A stretch of DNA of 64,000 nt from Bryopsis sp. KO-2023 (Eukaryota; Chlorophyta; Ulvophyceae; Bryopsidales; Bryopsidaceae). The stretch lies in assembly GCA_030272585.1 (NCBI GenBank), contig BSYQ01000002.1, positions 8,184,001 through 8,248,000 of the forward strand, given 5' to 3'. Positions within the stretch are counted from its first letter, which is position 1; each line of letters begins with the position of its first letter. The notes under the pieces are model-generated. The model worked only from the letters and a program-made list of their open reading frames with translations. It ran no database searches and had not been told where the DNA came from. The position numbers and the translations under genes were made by a program. Below, piece by piece: positions 33,690 through 43,932 of this stretch.

Positions 33690-34840
33690 GGTTTCCTCTT
33701 TCCTCTGACTGACCCATTAGTATCTCACTCTATTTCCCTCACCCAAATTTTGCAGCTGATTCGAAATACAAACTAAGCTGAAATCTCAAAAGGGAGTAAG
33801 AGGGAAAATACACTATCAACCTAAACTTGTCTATCATCCATCAGAACCTGAAATACATTCTCGAAAAGGCCTCCTAATAGACCCCACCATGCTGCCAAAA
33901 AAATTCTTTTTTGTGGTTCAACACAAATAAAAAATTCTACCCAACAGAACCCAGCCCACAGATTTCTGATAACACAGGTTCACTCCACCCCCCCAGCACA
34001 CACACACAAAATCACAAAAGACACAAAAACACACAATCACACCCATAACTTCCCAATGTATTGAAGTATCTAGGCAAATCACCATGGTGACCCTCACCAT
34101 CAGAAGGGTCTTTAGTAAGGACACCAGAGTGTCCCCAAAAAAATACAGACCAAACCCCGAAAATGCAAAAAGGTTTTGGAGGGTAGTATTAGAAATGAAC
34201 TCACCGGAAAAATGGTTTTTCACCAAAAAAAGAAAAAAAAAGAGCCCGCTGAAATGGGAAGAACTAATTTACTTTATTTCAGTAAAATACACCCTTTCTT
34301 CTGACAAGGATAAAGGAATTTACTTTGTTTTTTTTTCAATCCAAGGCTTCCTTGTTCATATCAGGCCTCATCTATTCTTGTTTAAAAGATAATAACACCC
34401 TCATTCTCGAGAAAATCTGCCCCCAATTCAAGACAGTTCATCGAATTACTATCACTATTAAATTGAGTGGAGGATCCCCCCCCCTAAAGGAAAAACACCA
34501 CACACATGCAAACTATACATCGAAATATGCGGTATCTCTTTTTTCCATACCACTGTGTTTGTAAAAGATAGTCTAGCAGTTGAAAAAAAAATTCCACCAA
34601 AGAAACTGCTTGTAAGAAAAGCGATCACAAACTGTTTAAAGAAAAAGGGCATCATTGGTGCTGGAAAAACATGGTCCCTTGCTGAACCAAAGTGAACATA
34701 CCTTTTTTTCTATATCAGTTGATCCTTGTTAAACAGACTCCTGAAAATCGCGCCAGCCAAACACAACTATTTTTTCTAGAAATCAAGTTTGCTGCTGCTG
34801 GTCCCAATTTTTAATCCTCTCCTGATCCCTTTCCAACCTT
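33690..34840 (-). repeat. Dispersed repeats B and A, inverted copy
   Basis: Inverted relative of 17300-18640, with family B (33690-34700) running into the end of family A (34700-34840). Confidence 0.7.
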
Positions 34841-34950
34841 TATAAGCTAGGAAGAGAGAAACAGTTGTTGACATTTTAACCCAATGTGGCGGCTTCCTTC
34901 CTCTACGTGTGCAATAACTCGAAACCACCCACTTATAGGGCCGAAATTTA

Positions 34951-36071
34951 ACAGAAAAAACGCGCGTTCGAGCCGCTGCACCTTCGTGTGTTGAAAGGGG
35001 TCGCGCTCGAGGCCTCCATTTCAGAATCAACCCCCTGACACATTCTTTTCCTTTGGGTGCTCGGAATATTTCGAACTCAGGCGAATTTGGGCCACACCTT
35101 TGGCAGTTTCCGCATCTTGGCCGTGGCTGACTCCCGTGCGTCTAGGGCGTGCGCAACGCTGTATGTACATACCAAAAAAAAAGGATGAGTTTCTAAGTCA
35201 CATCATGAGGGAAAAAAACGCGCTCGACGACAACTGAAATGTAAAGGAGAGAGAAATTAAAAATCAACTAACCGGGCACTAATCAGGTCAAAACATATTT
35301 TCGATCATGACGTTGATCCGCCAGAGTGGGTGGCCCCCACTCTGGCACGACACTTGGCACCCATGATGGCAACGATGGTGCAACCAAGGTCGTCCCCCGG
35401 TTGATCCCGGGGGGTCTCGTCAACCGATCAGGATTCGCCCACCTTTGGAATTTCGGCATTTCGATCGTCGATGGGGTAGCTAACTACCTCATTGACATCG
35501 CTAATGCCGTATAATTTTTACTTCTTTGCGTAATATCTCTCTCGTGGCCTTCTTCAAAATATACCATTTGTCGATCCTCAAGATGAACTCTCAGGGCTTT
35601 GACAGTTGGATATCGATCACTAATATCAAATCTGAAAATTCGCCAACATGCTTCACTTGCACCAATTGATCGAAAGTCTTGATATTCTTCAATCTCATCA
35701 ATTGGACGGCCATTTCTTTCATCCCTTCTCACTTCCACCATCGCTCTATCTTCCCCCTTGTGTATATATTTATACAAATATTTTGTAGACAATGTCGAAG
35801 CACACGCTTCCACATTAATATGTGCATTGAAGCGGAGGCAAAGATATGCATTGTAAGGCACAACCCATCGGTTGTCAATATTCCTTCCATTGTGTCTAAG
35901 AACACGCCCACCATTTTGTGGAGATCGGCGACGATACGTGGGATATATATTCTCTTCATCCCAAGTTGTTTCATCGCAATAGGGTTTAGGGTAGTTTTTA
36001 TCACATTGAGAACTTCCCCCTACGGACTCCGTAGTACGGAGCCGTGAGCTCTCACACATCCAATTCCACAC
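34951..36071 (-). mobile_element. Helitron-derived fragment, copy 2 (inverted)
   Basis: Inverted copy of 14254-15370, with the same tail hairpins and coding piece. It has a 15-base insertion at about 36027-36041 (GTACTACGGAGTC region) relative to copy 1. Confidence 0.75.
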
Positions 36072-36182
36072 GGCCCATGAGTCATACATCGTAACACTAT
36101 TACCCCCACAAAAATATCCACCCTTTCTGCAGATCCACCAACTGGAAAGCTTTGATTCCAGAGTATTTCCAAATAAGGGCAT
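35484..36182 (-). pseudogene. Helitron_like_N coding fragment, copy 2
   Basis: Open minus frame with the same blocks as copy 1: CDKNYPKPYCDET, YPTYRRRSPQNGG, FNAHINVEACAS and KYLYKYIHKGEDR. It reaches slightly further upstream (WNWMCESSRLRT), but this part is not supported as Helitron. The helicase is missing and the frame ends at the same stop as copy 1. Confidence 0.75.
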
Positions 36183-37100
36183 TTTACGCCCGCCTGAAGC
36201 ACATCAGTGATTCCAACTCAGCGTCCTTCTGATCAACCCAATTTCAATCAGCAACTGCCCTCAAGTGAGATCTTTTTCTCTTCCCTTTTCCAGCCAAAAT
36301 TTTATCTTTCTTTTTTTCTGTTTCTGTCTCTTTGCTGTGAAAAGTTTTTTTTCCAGCTCTCCCGCCACAGGTATCAGATGTATAAATAAGATGTGAAAAA
36401 AAACAAAATAAATGAAAGTCAGTCTACCGAAAACTCGGAACTCCTCATCCCCGTCAGAGGTAATCTGCAAAATCTGCCGTCCAACAGATCATTGTATCCA
36501 CTGGAAACTCCCAAAAAATATCCCAAAGAAAAAAAGATAAAATACCCCCACAAAAAAATCCAATCAACTATCCACCCTTCACTGCAAATCCACCAACTGG
36601 GTACCTTTGATTCCAGAGTGCTTTTTTGGTCTTTTTTTCACCTCTACACGTTAAAGTCTTCTTCGGGAAAGCTGCATTGATTTTGCCCAGGAGGTCAGCC
36701 TCTTCAGACATCATCTTTTCGGACCACCCGCTGAGTTGAGCGAGGAGTGGCTGCGCTTGCTCGACCATCACACTGCATTCAAGGAGATGATCGATGCCTT
36801 AAAAAAAAAACAATCAAAGGAAGCCAGTCCTGTGGCAAAACTCTCCATTTTTCTGCAATTTGTATTCTCTACTTTATTCTATTTATGGCTCCAACACTCC
36901 ACAGTTATTTGCATTTTTTTTTGGTGGACCTCGTTTAAACTTACACGCAAGTCTTCTGTCCCTCTTTTAGTCCATGCGGCCTACAGCGCCTGAGCTGAAT
37001 GCTCTATCCCATGTGGACGTACTTTAATTTTTCGAAATCAATGAGAAATACAACACCCCTGCAGACTTTCCCAAAAGAATCGCCTCACTGCATACTCTCG
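36183..37100. other. No resolved gene
   Basis: AT-rich DNA. A 60-bp piece near 36115-36165 is repeated near 36570-36625 (CACCAACTGG and TTTGATTCCAGAGT). A minus frame at about 36650-36770 (SEKMMSEEADLLGKINAAF) looks protein-like but has no partner exon. Confidence 0.35.
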
Positions 37101-37235
37101 TTAGGTGGCGGTCGCAAATTCGATAGCGATGGCAACCTTGCCCAAATGACCATCATCTGCAGCGGCTTGCGCCAGAGCTTCGGCGAATTCCAACTCGTGT
37201 ATGTCACCGCTTGCGACCAACTGTAGTGGCCCCAC
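37101..37235 (-). CDS. Terminal exon of an unidentified gene
   Basis: After an acceptor AAAAACAAG the minus strand reads 44 codons to TAA at 37101, including LVASGDIHELEFAEALAQAA and GHLGKVAIAIEFA. The balanced composition, unlike most frames here, suggests real coding sequence. Upstream open pieces at 37330-37420 (GFQIVEEHGQTVKFWCDL) and 37500-37660 may belong to the same gene, but phases could not be fixed. Family unknown. Confidence 0.4.
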   Translation of the reverse strand: MGPLQLVASGDIHELEFAEALAQAAADDGHLGKVAIAIEFATAT

Positions 37236-37704
37236 CTTGTTTTTAAGTCAATGAGAAAAACAACACCCCTTCTTGAACTTGCTCTGAGAGCCGCTAAAAG
37301 CCTGGCTTTTCTTTTGGCCGGTTTTGTTCTTATCCCCACTTCTCTTTCGATCTGGAGGTCACACCAAAACTTGACGGTTTGACCGTGTTCCTCGACGATT
37401 TGAAACCCGTCGACCAAAACGCAGTGGCGAGTCGAACCCCGTCATCCCAAAAGATGTCACACCTGCGTTTTTTGTTCGACTCCACTGGGTCAACACGTTC
37501 AAACCGTCCATAAAAAGATGGATCACCCCTACCTCCCAGTCCCCGACTTTGTGTTAGCGCGCTTGATGCCTTTCGTTCGGCGTCAGTCGCCAAGGTGCCA
37601 TCAAACTGGCCCTGGAAACTCAGACTGGCGCGTGTGTGTAATCGTGATTTGATTAATGGGTCGGATGTAATAGATGGTCCGCCAGCGACGAAAGCGCTTG
37701 CGCA

Positions 37705-37714
37705 TATATAAATA
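37705..37714 (+). promoter_or_regulatory. Possible TATA box
   Basis: TATATAAATA sits about 200 bp before the small plus-strand frame starting at 37913. Only the motif supports it. Confidence 0.25.
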
Positions 37715-37912
37715 AGATTCTATCGGAGCCTGCCTCCAACTTGAGTGTCCCTGTATTGTATTTTCTTTCTCCTCAAGAAAACAACACCCTCAATCGGAAA
37801 GGGATTTATACATCATCCCTGTTGGAACGCATGTTTGAAGCGAGAGCGATGTGCAGTCAAGGAGAAATCGATGGTTGGAAGCTGAGATTGAGTGCTTTTT
37901 TTTTCCATTGCA

Positions 37913-38284
37913 ATGGAAAAACCAATTGATTTTCAAATTGAACAGGGGTTAAAAGACCTGGTTTTTTCGGCTGCTCCTCCAATCATCTTACAGGACGATT
38001 TTTCCTCTCAAGAAATGGTTCAGCATTTGAAAAGAAAGCATCCACTACGAGAACAGCCTGGCTATACGATACGTTTTTTGTATCGTATACGGTACAATCT
38101 GTATCGCACTCGACGCAAAGTATATCGTACGATACAAAACGTACCGTATAAACTGGGTCAACCGCACGTTTTTATATCAAATCATCATTACACACGAAGA
38201 AGCCGCTCAGCTTCTATTGCGGAAAAATCGAGAAAACCCGTCCAAAAACAAATCAGAATCTCCAAAAAACAAACAAACAAATAA
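37913..38284 (+). CDS. Hypothetical protein running into a palindromic repeat
   Basis: From ATG 37913 the frame reads MEKPIDFQIEQGLKDLVFSA and then EMVQHLKRKHPLREQPG, protein-like and faintly like the end of a BED-type zinc finger (LKRKHP), but no Cys pair precedes it. At about 38057 it enters the CGTACG-rich repeat and becomes Tyr/Arg-rich up to TAA 38284. I read this as a gene fragment interrupted by a repeat. Low confidence that a 123-residue protein is made. Confidence 0.3.
   Translation: MEKPIDFQIEQGLKDLVFSAAPPIILQDDFSSQEMVQHLKRKHPLREQPGYTIRFLYRIRYNLYRTRRKVYRTIQNVPYKLGQPHVFISNHHYTRRSRSASIAEKSRKPVQKQIRISKKQTNK
38055..38160. repeat. Palindromic CGTACG-rich repeat, copy 1
   Basis: Packed with inverted motifs such as GTATCGTATAC, TATCGTACGATA and ACGATACG. 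Related tracts lie at 39370-39480, 44432-44500 and 46255-46385. The edge CTACGAGAACAGCCTG recurs inverted at 46378-46393, which suggests a MITE-like boundary. Confidence 0.55.
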
Positions 38285-38293
38285 ACCAATTGT

Positions 38294-38716
38294 TCAAATG
38301 ATATCAGAAGAACCAAAACCCTTATCATCCCTAGTACTCTGAGAGAGCGAATCAACCAGCACAACCTCCGGTGTAGAAATCTTCTCTAAAATGAGCTGAG
38401 CAATCCTATCCCCTTTGTTAATAAAACAATCCTCCTTTGAAAAATTAAGGACAACAATTTTCAAAGGTCCACGATAATCTTGATCAATAACCCCAGCACC
38501 AACATGCAAAGCATGACGAACACAAACCCCACTGCGAACCACCAATCTACCATAATGTCCTTCTGGAATCTGCACTGCAACCCCAGTGTCCACAATCATT
38601 TGCTCAAAAGAAGGAACACAATAATTGTGTAAGGAAGATAAATCATAGCCTGCAGACCCACCAGTTGCCCTAACTGGAACAATTGCATCTTTTGAAAGAA
38701 GTTTGACAAATAACAT
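38294..38716 (-). CDS. dUTPase encoded by a LINE
   Basis: 140 residues from ATG 38716 with the five trimeric dUTPase motifs in order: GSAGYDL, GRLVVRSG, GAGVIDQDYRGPLKIVVLN, GDRIAQLI and RDDKGFGSS. It hydrolyses dUTP to dUMP and pyrophosphate, keeping uracil out of new DNA. It begins 26 nt after the stop of the LINE C-terminal frame on the same strand and is followed by a (TTTG)n-like 3' tail, so it belongs to the retrotransposon transcript, not to a host gene. The usual Pro of motif 2 (PRSG) is Val here (VRSG). Confidence 0.85.
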   Translation of the reverse strand: MLFVKLLSKDAIVPVRATGGSAGYDLSSLHNYCVPSFEQMIVDTGVAVQIPEGHYGRLVVRSGVCVRHALHVGAGVIDQDYRGPLKIVVLNFSKEDCFINKGDRIAQLILEKISTPEVVLVDSLSQSTRDDKGFGSSDII

Positions 38717-38741
38717 CTACAAAAAAGCCAGAAGTAGCTAT

Positions 38742-39390
38742 TCAAGATAATAAAAACGATCTGTGTTGGAAAAAAACTTTTAACATCCTAGCCACTCTAT
38801 GCTGATCTGCGTTGTTAAACAAAAACCTCAACGAAGGGCAGGCAAAAAGATCAGGAAAACAAAGACGATAATGTTGATATGCAGGGCAGAAATATAAAAA
38901 ATGAATTTCATCCTCAACACCACTATTGCAGATCAGACACAGCCGATCAGATCGCGAAATATTTTCTAACCGTCCCGAGTCAATAGCCAACCCATGTGCT
39001 CCGCCACGAAATCGACAATACACACCTTTCAGGTCGTTCGAGAAGGTGTTTAGACAACGAAGATATTGTAACCGGGATTTGAACTTGCAAAAAAACTCTT
39101 TGACCACAGCCTTATCAGACTGGAAAAGGCACCTCGAAAAATTATCGCGGTACCGCCTGCTCCAGAGTCCAATATCAATGAGTCCTGTCCCGTCAAAAAC
39201 CGACAAATGTTCCCGTACCATTGATCGAACCCTAACAACCCAAGACCTATTACCATATCCGTCCCCCAAAAGTAACGTAAAAATGGTCTTAGCTGGGTTA
39301 TTATCCGACAAATCAAAAAATCTGTTCCAAAAACGGAACACCTGACGTCGAAAATAAAAATCTAACGGAAGCGTTTTATACGATACGTTT
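38742..39390 (-). CDS. LINE ORF2 C-terminus (5' truncated)
   Basis: The frame is open from about 39390 and ends at 38742. It has no proper start; the annotated GTG at 39341 is inside the frame, which begins LPLDFYFRRQVFRFWNRFF. Near the end lies C-x2-C-x8-H-x4-C (CLICNSGVEDEIHFLYFC), the zinc-knuckle typical of the tail of non-LTR reverse transcriptases. The endonuclease and reverse transcriptase are absent, as expected for 5' truncation by incomplete target-primed reverse transcription. The upstream edge abuts a palindromic repeat and then the Ngaro element at 39488. Confidence 0.75.
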
Positions 39391-39487
39391 TGTGTATGGT
39401 ATGAGAGCTGAAACGCAACGTACGATGTTTCTGAAGAAACAACGTACGTTGGTTGAAATGTATCGTACGATGTTTTGAGGGAAATAT

Positions 39488-39617
39488 TGACTCGTTATTT
39501 TATAATGAACGTTACTGGATATTGAGTGGGTGGGTGGGAGAATTTTCGTAGCAAGATCTCGCCGCCAAGAAAGGTTCTTATACCCGAGTGGCGGTTAGGA
39601 CAGTACTCTATTTTCTT
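39488..39617 (+). repeat. Ngaro split direct repeat A1
   Basis: 130 bp starting TGACTCGTTATTTTATAATG and ending in CTCTATTTTCTT; matches A2 at 43992-44121. A2 lies between B1 and B2. Confidence 0.93.
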
Positions 39618-39676
39618 TTCGCAGTCGTGGCTGCGTGGGTTGTTTCCCTCACAAGAGACTTGGTAGTGTCATCGTC

Positions 39677-40528
39677 ATGGCCGACGAATTACTGCGAGCC
39701 TTTAACCAGGCACAGCACCAGCAGCATGCATTGTTACAGGCGCTCGTGGAAAAGGAGACAGGCTTGGTGGAAACTGCGGAAACTGGGTTTCCAGATTTTC
39801 GTTTTTTGGGTGCTACAACCTTCTCACGCGGAACGGAGGAGCACCTTAAGGAGTATTTGGCGTGGTTGGACGGTGATTCCGAAGCGTTATTTGAACATGC
39901 GACGGAGAATCCTTTTCGTCGCGAGGCGACCCAGGGCCTGTTTCGAACTATTAGAAACTCTTCCAGAGTGCAACTGATCGACATTCAACGGATGCCGAGC
40001 TATGCTGCTTTTTGTCGCTATCGCAGAGAACCATCGAAGCCAAGTGCATTGGAAAAGGAACTCACGTTTGTGGCGTCGGCGGCGTCGTATGCCTTTGACC
40101 TAAGCTGTTTTTTGTACTCACACCATTCTGCGATCAAGGAGTTGTTTCAAGCCTCTCATATCAAAGGTTTTCGCTTAGCGACTCAAGTGGCGATGGGGCT
40201 TTATCGACTACTCGCAGATCGAGTTATACAGCTCACAGAATTGGCTGAACATGGACCAGCCACAGCAGATGCCTTGGCAGCGAATGTAAGTGGATTCAGC
40301 CTCGGCGGTCAATTGGCGGATGCAGCGAACCATGCCATTCTCGTGAAGCAACGTCTACAACAGGTAGCGGCAGATGGACGCGACTCACGTCGCCAGCTCG
40401 CCCCTCGAGGTCGTGGATCCGGCCGTTTTCGGGGTAGGGGGCGAGGGCGCGGATTTGGACAGCAGCAGCAGCAGCAAGGGACGAATTTTGGTGAACCCAC
40501 CCAGGAACAGCCTGGGGGGCGTAATTAA
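39677..40528 (+). CDS. Ngaro Gag-like protein
   Basis: 283 residues from ATG 39677 in a good context (GTCATGG); the upstream GTG is ignored. The N-terminal half is helical and the C-terminus is an RGG-type, Arg/Gly-rich nucleic-acid-binding tail (GRGSGRFRGRGRGRGFGQQ) with no zinc knuckle. It should coat element RNA. It ends in TAA at 40526, and the next frame continues in the same reading phase, so the RT could be made by stop-codon readthrough. Confidence 0.85.
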   Translation: MADELLRAFNQAQHQQHALLQALVEKETGLVETAETGFPDFRFLGATTFSRGTEEHLKEYLAWLDGDSEALFEHATENPFRREATQGLFRTIRNSSRVQLIDIQRMPSYAAFCRYRREPSKPSALEKELTFVASAASYAFDLSCFLYSHHSAIKELFQASHIKGFRLATQVAMGLYRLLADRVIQLTELAEHGPATADALAANVSGFSLGGQLADAANHAILVKQRLQQVAADGRDSRRQLAPRGRGSGRFRGRGRGRGFGQQQQQQGTNFGEPTQEQPGGRN

Positions 40529-42487
40529 AAGCTGTCGAACGATGTGGGAGTTCCTCTTTACCATAAAGTCTATGATGCTCGCGAATGGTGGCGGAAAATA
40601 GGGGTTTCCGACCAGATTATGAATTGGATTTCTGAAGGTGTTTCAGTGTCTTTACCAGATGATATTAGTTATCGAGCCAAACCTATTCCTCTGCGGGGGC
40701 ATGAATGGGAGTGTTGGCAAAAAGAGAAAAAACGGTTATTAAGTTTAGGTGCAATAGAGAAAGTGGGTCCAAATTCTTCAACATTTATTTCTGCTGGGTT
40801 TATGGTTACAAAACCTCATTCAGACAAACTGAGGTTATGTATTGATCTTCGTCCTCTGAATAAATATTTTCAACCGCCCTCCACTCGTTTTGACTGTTTA
40901 AAAGATTTGAGAACTGTGGGGGCACAGTCTGAATGGTTAATGGATTTCGATCTACAAGATGGGTATCATGCGGTCGCTATTCGTCCAAGGGATCGCCAGT
41001 GGTTTACATTTGAAATTGGCGGGGAATTTTTTCGTGCGGCAGCTTTACCCTTCGGGTGGTCGTGTTCACCTTATATTTTTAATACTATGATGAAGGCGGT
41101 CGTAAAATTTTTGAGAAATCCGTTTATTCCACAGGGAGTTTTACCTGGAAAAGGCCGTTTTATTCGTTTGTTTCGTCGATTACGTCGTTTTAGAGTTCTA
41201 CAATATCTGGATGATTTTTTACTAATATCTCGTTCTTATGCAGGTGCCTTACGCACCCAGCAATTTTTGCAGTACTTTTTATCTTTACTTGGTTTGACCT
41301 GGAACGTTAAAAAGAGTCATTGGGATCCAACACAATCTTTAGTTTGGTTGGGATTAGAGGTAGATACAAAGGAACATGTTTTTCGAGTTCCGAGAGAGAA
41401 GATGTATCGGTTGACTAATCAGGCTCGGGCACTTTTGATCCAGATTAAAAAGAATCGGCGTTGGGTAGCAAAATCGACTTTATTAAGGTTTACGGGTTTT
41501 GCGAATTCATTGGCGTTAGCAATGCCATATATTCGTTTTCATTTGAGGACAATTTATAATTGTTTGGGGGGTCGGAATTGGAATCAAGCTAGAGTTCGAT
41601 TAGATAGGGCAGCTTTGAGAGATTTACAGGCCCTCGTCGATTTGCCTTTGCAAGAGTTTGTTTCCCCAATAGTATGGCCTGCTCCATCTGTTTTAGTGTG
41701 GAGTGATGCGTCGTCCTCAGGGTGGGGGGCGCGCTGGGGCTCTCGAACAGCACAAGGGTTTTGGTCGAATTTCGAGAGCCGACAAAATATTTCGGTTTTA
41801 GAGATGAGAGCAGTGTATCATGCTTTATTAGTTTGGGGTTCACAGTGGAAAAACCAAACGATTAAATTAGCAGAGGACAATACTAATGTTTGTTTTTCTT
41901 TGTTATCGGTCACAGCTAAGAGTCGCCAACTCTTTTTAGAATTACGACGGGTTGTTCAATTATGTAGGCAGTGGAATATTCGAATCGCCCCAACATATGT
42001 TCGTTCAGCAGAGAACTGGGCGGACGCTCCATCAAGATGGACTCCACGGTATGAAGTCTTCATCGATCGAGGATGGTTAAAACTGATTGAACGTTGGGCT
42101 GGAAAGCGAATTACATGTGACTGGTTCGCATCAGCCCAAGGCGCTGTGCATACGAGGTTTTGTTCCAGGTTCGAAGGGCATGGGGCGTTTGCTATAAACG
42201 CCTTTACTCAGACTTGGACATCGCAATTTGGCTGGTGGTTTCCGCCATGGACAAAGGGAGTTATAGAAGCCGTCGTCAAAAAACTTCGCGACGATCGAGC
42301 CCAGGGGTTATTTTTGCTCCCTTATTGGCCGACAGTTCCGCCAATTTCCGACTTATTGGGACTCGCGTGGCCGCGAATGATTTTACCAGCTTACAGCAAC
42401 GTGGTGTGGGGATCGGACAATCTTCCCTTTCGACCAGCAGGAACTTGGGTGGTGTTTTTTATTCGACACGACGACGCTCCTGTCTGA
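40529..42487 (+). CDS. Ngaro reverse transcriptase-RNase H
   Basis: Continues in phase after the Gag stop. The first in-frame ATG is at 40619; the GTG at 40544 is not a likely start. RT blocks: RLCIDLRPLNKYFQPPSTRF, DFDLQDGYHAVAI, LPFGWSCSPYIFNTMM and the catalytic YLDD (QYLDDFLLI at about 41210). RNase H follows with VWSDASSSGWGA, LEMRAVYHALL and the acidic LAEDNTN site. It copies element RNA into DNA. The last 241 nt overlap the tyrosine recombinase frame. Confidence 0.9.
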   Translation, partial: KLSNDVGVPLYHKVYDAREWWRKIGVSDQIMNWISEGVSVSLPDDISYRAKPIPLRGHEWECWQKEKKRLLSLGAIEKVGPNSSTFISAGFMVTKPHSDKLRLCIDLRPLNKYFQPPSTRFDCLKDLRTVGAQSEWLMDFDLQDGYHAVAIRPRDRQWFTFEIGGEFFRAAALPFGWSCSPYIFNTMMKAVVKFLRNPFIPQGVLPGKGRFIRLFRRLRRFRVLQYLDDFLLISRSYAGALRTQQFLQYFLSLLGLTWNVKKSHWDPTQSLVWLGLEVDTKEHVFRVPREKMYRLTNQARALLIQIKKNRRWVAKSTLLRFTGFANSLALAMPYIRFHLRTIYNCLGGRNWNQARVRLDRAALRDLQALVDLPLQEFVSPIVWPAPSVLVWSDASSSGWGARWGSRTAQGFWSNFESRQNISVLEMRAVYHALLVWGSQWKNQTIKLAEDNTNVCFSLLSVTAKSRQLFLELRRVVQLCRQWNIRIAPTYVRSAENWADAPSRWTPRYEVFIDRGWLKLIERWAGKRITCDWFASAQGAVHTRFCSRFEGHGAFAINAFTQTWTSQFGWWFPPWTKGVIEAVVKKLRDDRAQGLFLLPYWPTVPPISDLLGLAWPRMILPAYSNVVWGSDNLPFRPAGTWVVFFIRHDDAPV

Positions 42488-43932
42488 GACGTCGGCGGCA
42501 GCAGTCTCCAGGCGTGGTGTTTTTACCAAAGAGCTTAGGTGCTGCGAGTTCAACAGAAACGAGCATGGTCATGGATACCGAAGAAGCCGTTTCAGGATTG
42601 TTGGTGGAGGCGAGCGCTAGTCCATCGACACATGACAGGGAAAATCGAGTGCTTGTTACAGCACCTGAAAAATCTACAGAGGTTTTGTCGTTACCACCAC
42701 CGACACATGACAGGGAAAATCGAGTGCTTGTTACAGCACCTGAAAAATCTACAGCGGTTTTGTCGTTACCATCACCGACACAGCTGTTGCGGTTACCTGC
42801 CCCAACACCGACGCTGCTATCGCCACCAACCAAAACAGTGGAGGGAGTCGGACCTTCGGCTAAATACGGTTTGCAGCAGGCTCCTGAGGTGGCGAAAGAA
42901 CTTCTTACTGGTTTGAATGCATCTCCAGTGGTACAACGATTGGCTGCCCTCTCTTTGAAGGATTCTTCGTGGAAAAGCTATGCACATAAGTGGCGACGTT
43001 TTGAATTGTTTTGTGGGGAGTCTGGCTACCCATCTGAACCACCATCTAAGGAAGCTGTTGTGGAATATGTGGCCTTTCTTGCTTTGGAAGGCAAGGTTCA
43101 AGCAGGGACAGCTCGTCCATATTTTTCGGCACTTGGTACGATTTGCACCTTGATGTCTTGGGAGAATCCATTACAAGACAATCCATTGTTAACACGGGCC
43201 CGAGAAGGGTGGCAACGAGGACAAACAGCGGAAGCAGTGGCGAGAGTTATTCGAGCACCACTAAGCGCAAAATGGGTGCACATGGTGTATATGCGCTTGC
43301 AGGATTTTGACCGAGCTGATCGACTCTGGGGTGCGCTATTGATATTTTCCTTTTTGACATTGTTGAGGCCCAGTTCAATTTTATCCCTCACACCAAACGA
43401 TGTGGCATTGGGCGACGCTTGGATTTGTTATTCCCCGCCGCTTTTGAAACAAGCCCCACTGCAAGCTCAACAACGTCGAACGTGGGTTTTAGATTGCTCG
43501 ACTCTCCCAGCCTTGTTATATTCGTTTCGGCTTTTTAGGGCAGCGACTCGCCCGTCGTCGAGTTCTTTTTGGCAAGGAGGGTTGGGGAATATTTCTCACG
43601 CGGGAGTTACTGATAATTTTCGACGCATTTTACAAGTGGTGGGTTGGAAAGGGGATCCCCCATTTACATGGTATTCGTGTCGCAGTGGGGGTGCGTCGAC
43701 TTCTTTGGCTATTGGAGTGCCAGTGTTTCGAATCGAATTATTAGGGGGCTGGGTCGTCAACAGTAAGGCCTTACGAGAAACTTATTTTGATTTGTCTATA
43801 GTCTCGTCAAAGGAAGGTCTCTTTTTATTTCGACATTTACTGCAATCCTCCTTTCCTTTAGTAGGATCATGGGTTCCAATTCAGGCTAGCTTGAAGGAGG
43901 CTTGGTCTATTATAGTGGGCAATTCTTTGTAA
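42247..43932 (+). CDS. Ngaro tyrosine recombinase
   Basis: 561 residues from ATG 42247, in a strong context (CCGCCATGG), overlapping the RT frame by 241 nt. The first third is low-complexity and contains a direct 75-bp tandem duplication (42628-42778, unit starting THDRENRVLV). An N-terminal SAM-like domain follows (SYAHKWRRFELFC), then the catalytic region: Arg in TLLRPSSILSL, a box WYSCRSGGAS where Tyr occupies the usual His of HxxR, LGGWVV, and the nucleophile in ALRETYFD. It joins circular element DNA to the target. Confidence 0.88.
   Translation: MDKGSYRSRRQKTSRRSSPGVIFAPLLADSSANFRLIGTRVAANDFTSLQQRGVGIGQSSLSTSRNLGGVFYSTRRRSCLRRRRQQSPGVVFLPKSLGAASSTETSMVMDTEEAVSGLLVEASASPSTHDRENRVLVTAPEKSTEVLSLPPPTHDRENRVLVTAPEKSTAVLSLPSPTQLLRLPAPTPTLLSPPTKTVEGVGPSAKYGLQQAPEVAKELLTGLNASPVVQRLAALSLKDSSWKSYAHKWRRFELFCGESGYPSEPPSKEAVVEYVAFLALEGKVQAGTARPYFSALGTICTLMSWENPLQDNPLLTRAREGWQRGQTAEAVARVIRAPLSAKWVHMVYMRLQDFDRADRLWGALLIFSFLTLLRPSSILSLTPNDVALGDAWICYSPPLLKQAPLQAQQRRTWVLDCSTLPALLYSFRLFRAATRPSSSSFWQGGLGNISHAGVTDNFRRILQVVGWKGDPPFTWYSCRSGGASTSLAIGVPVFRIELLGGWVVNSKALRETYFDLSIVSSKEGLFLFRHLLQSSFPLVGSWVPIQASLKEAWSIIVGNSL

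Noticed and set aside
42459..42833. Minus frame in the recombinase gene
   Set aside because: Complement of the duplicated low-complexity N-terminus.
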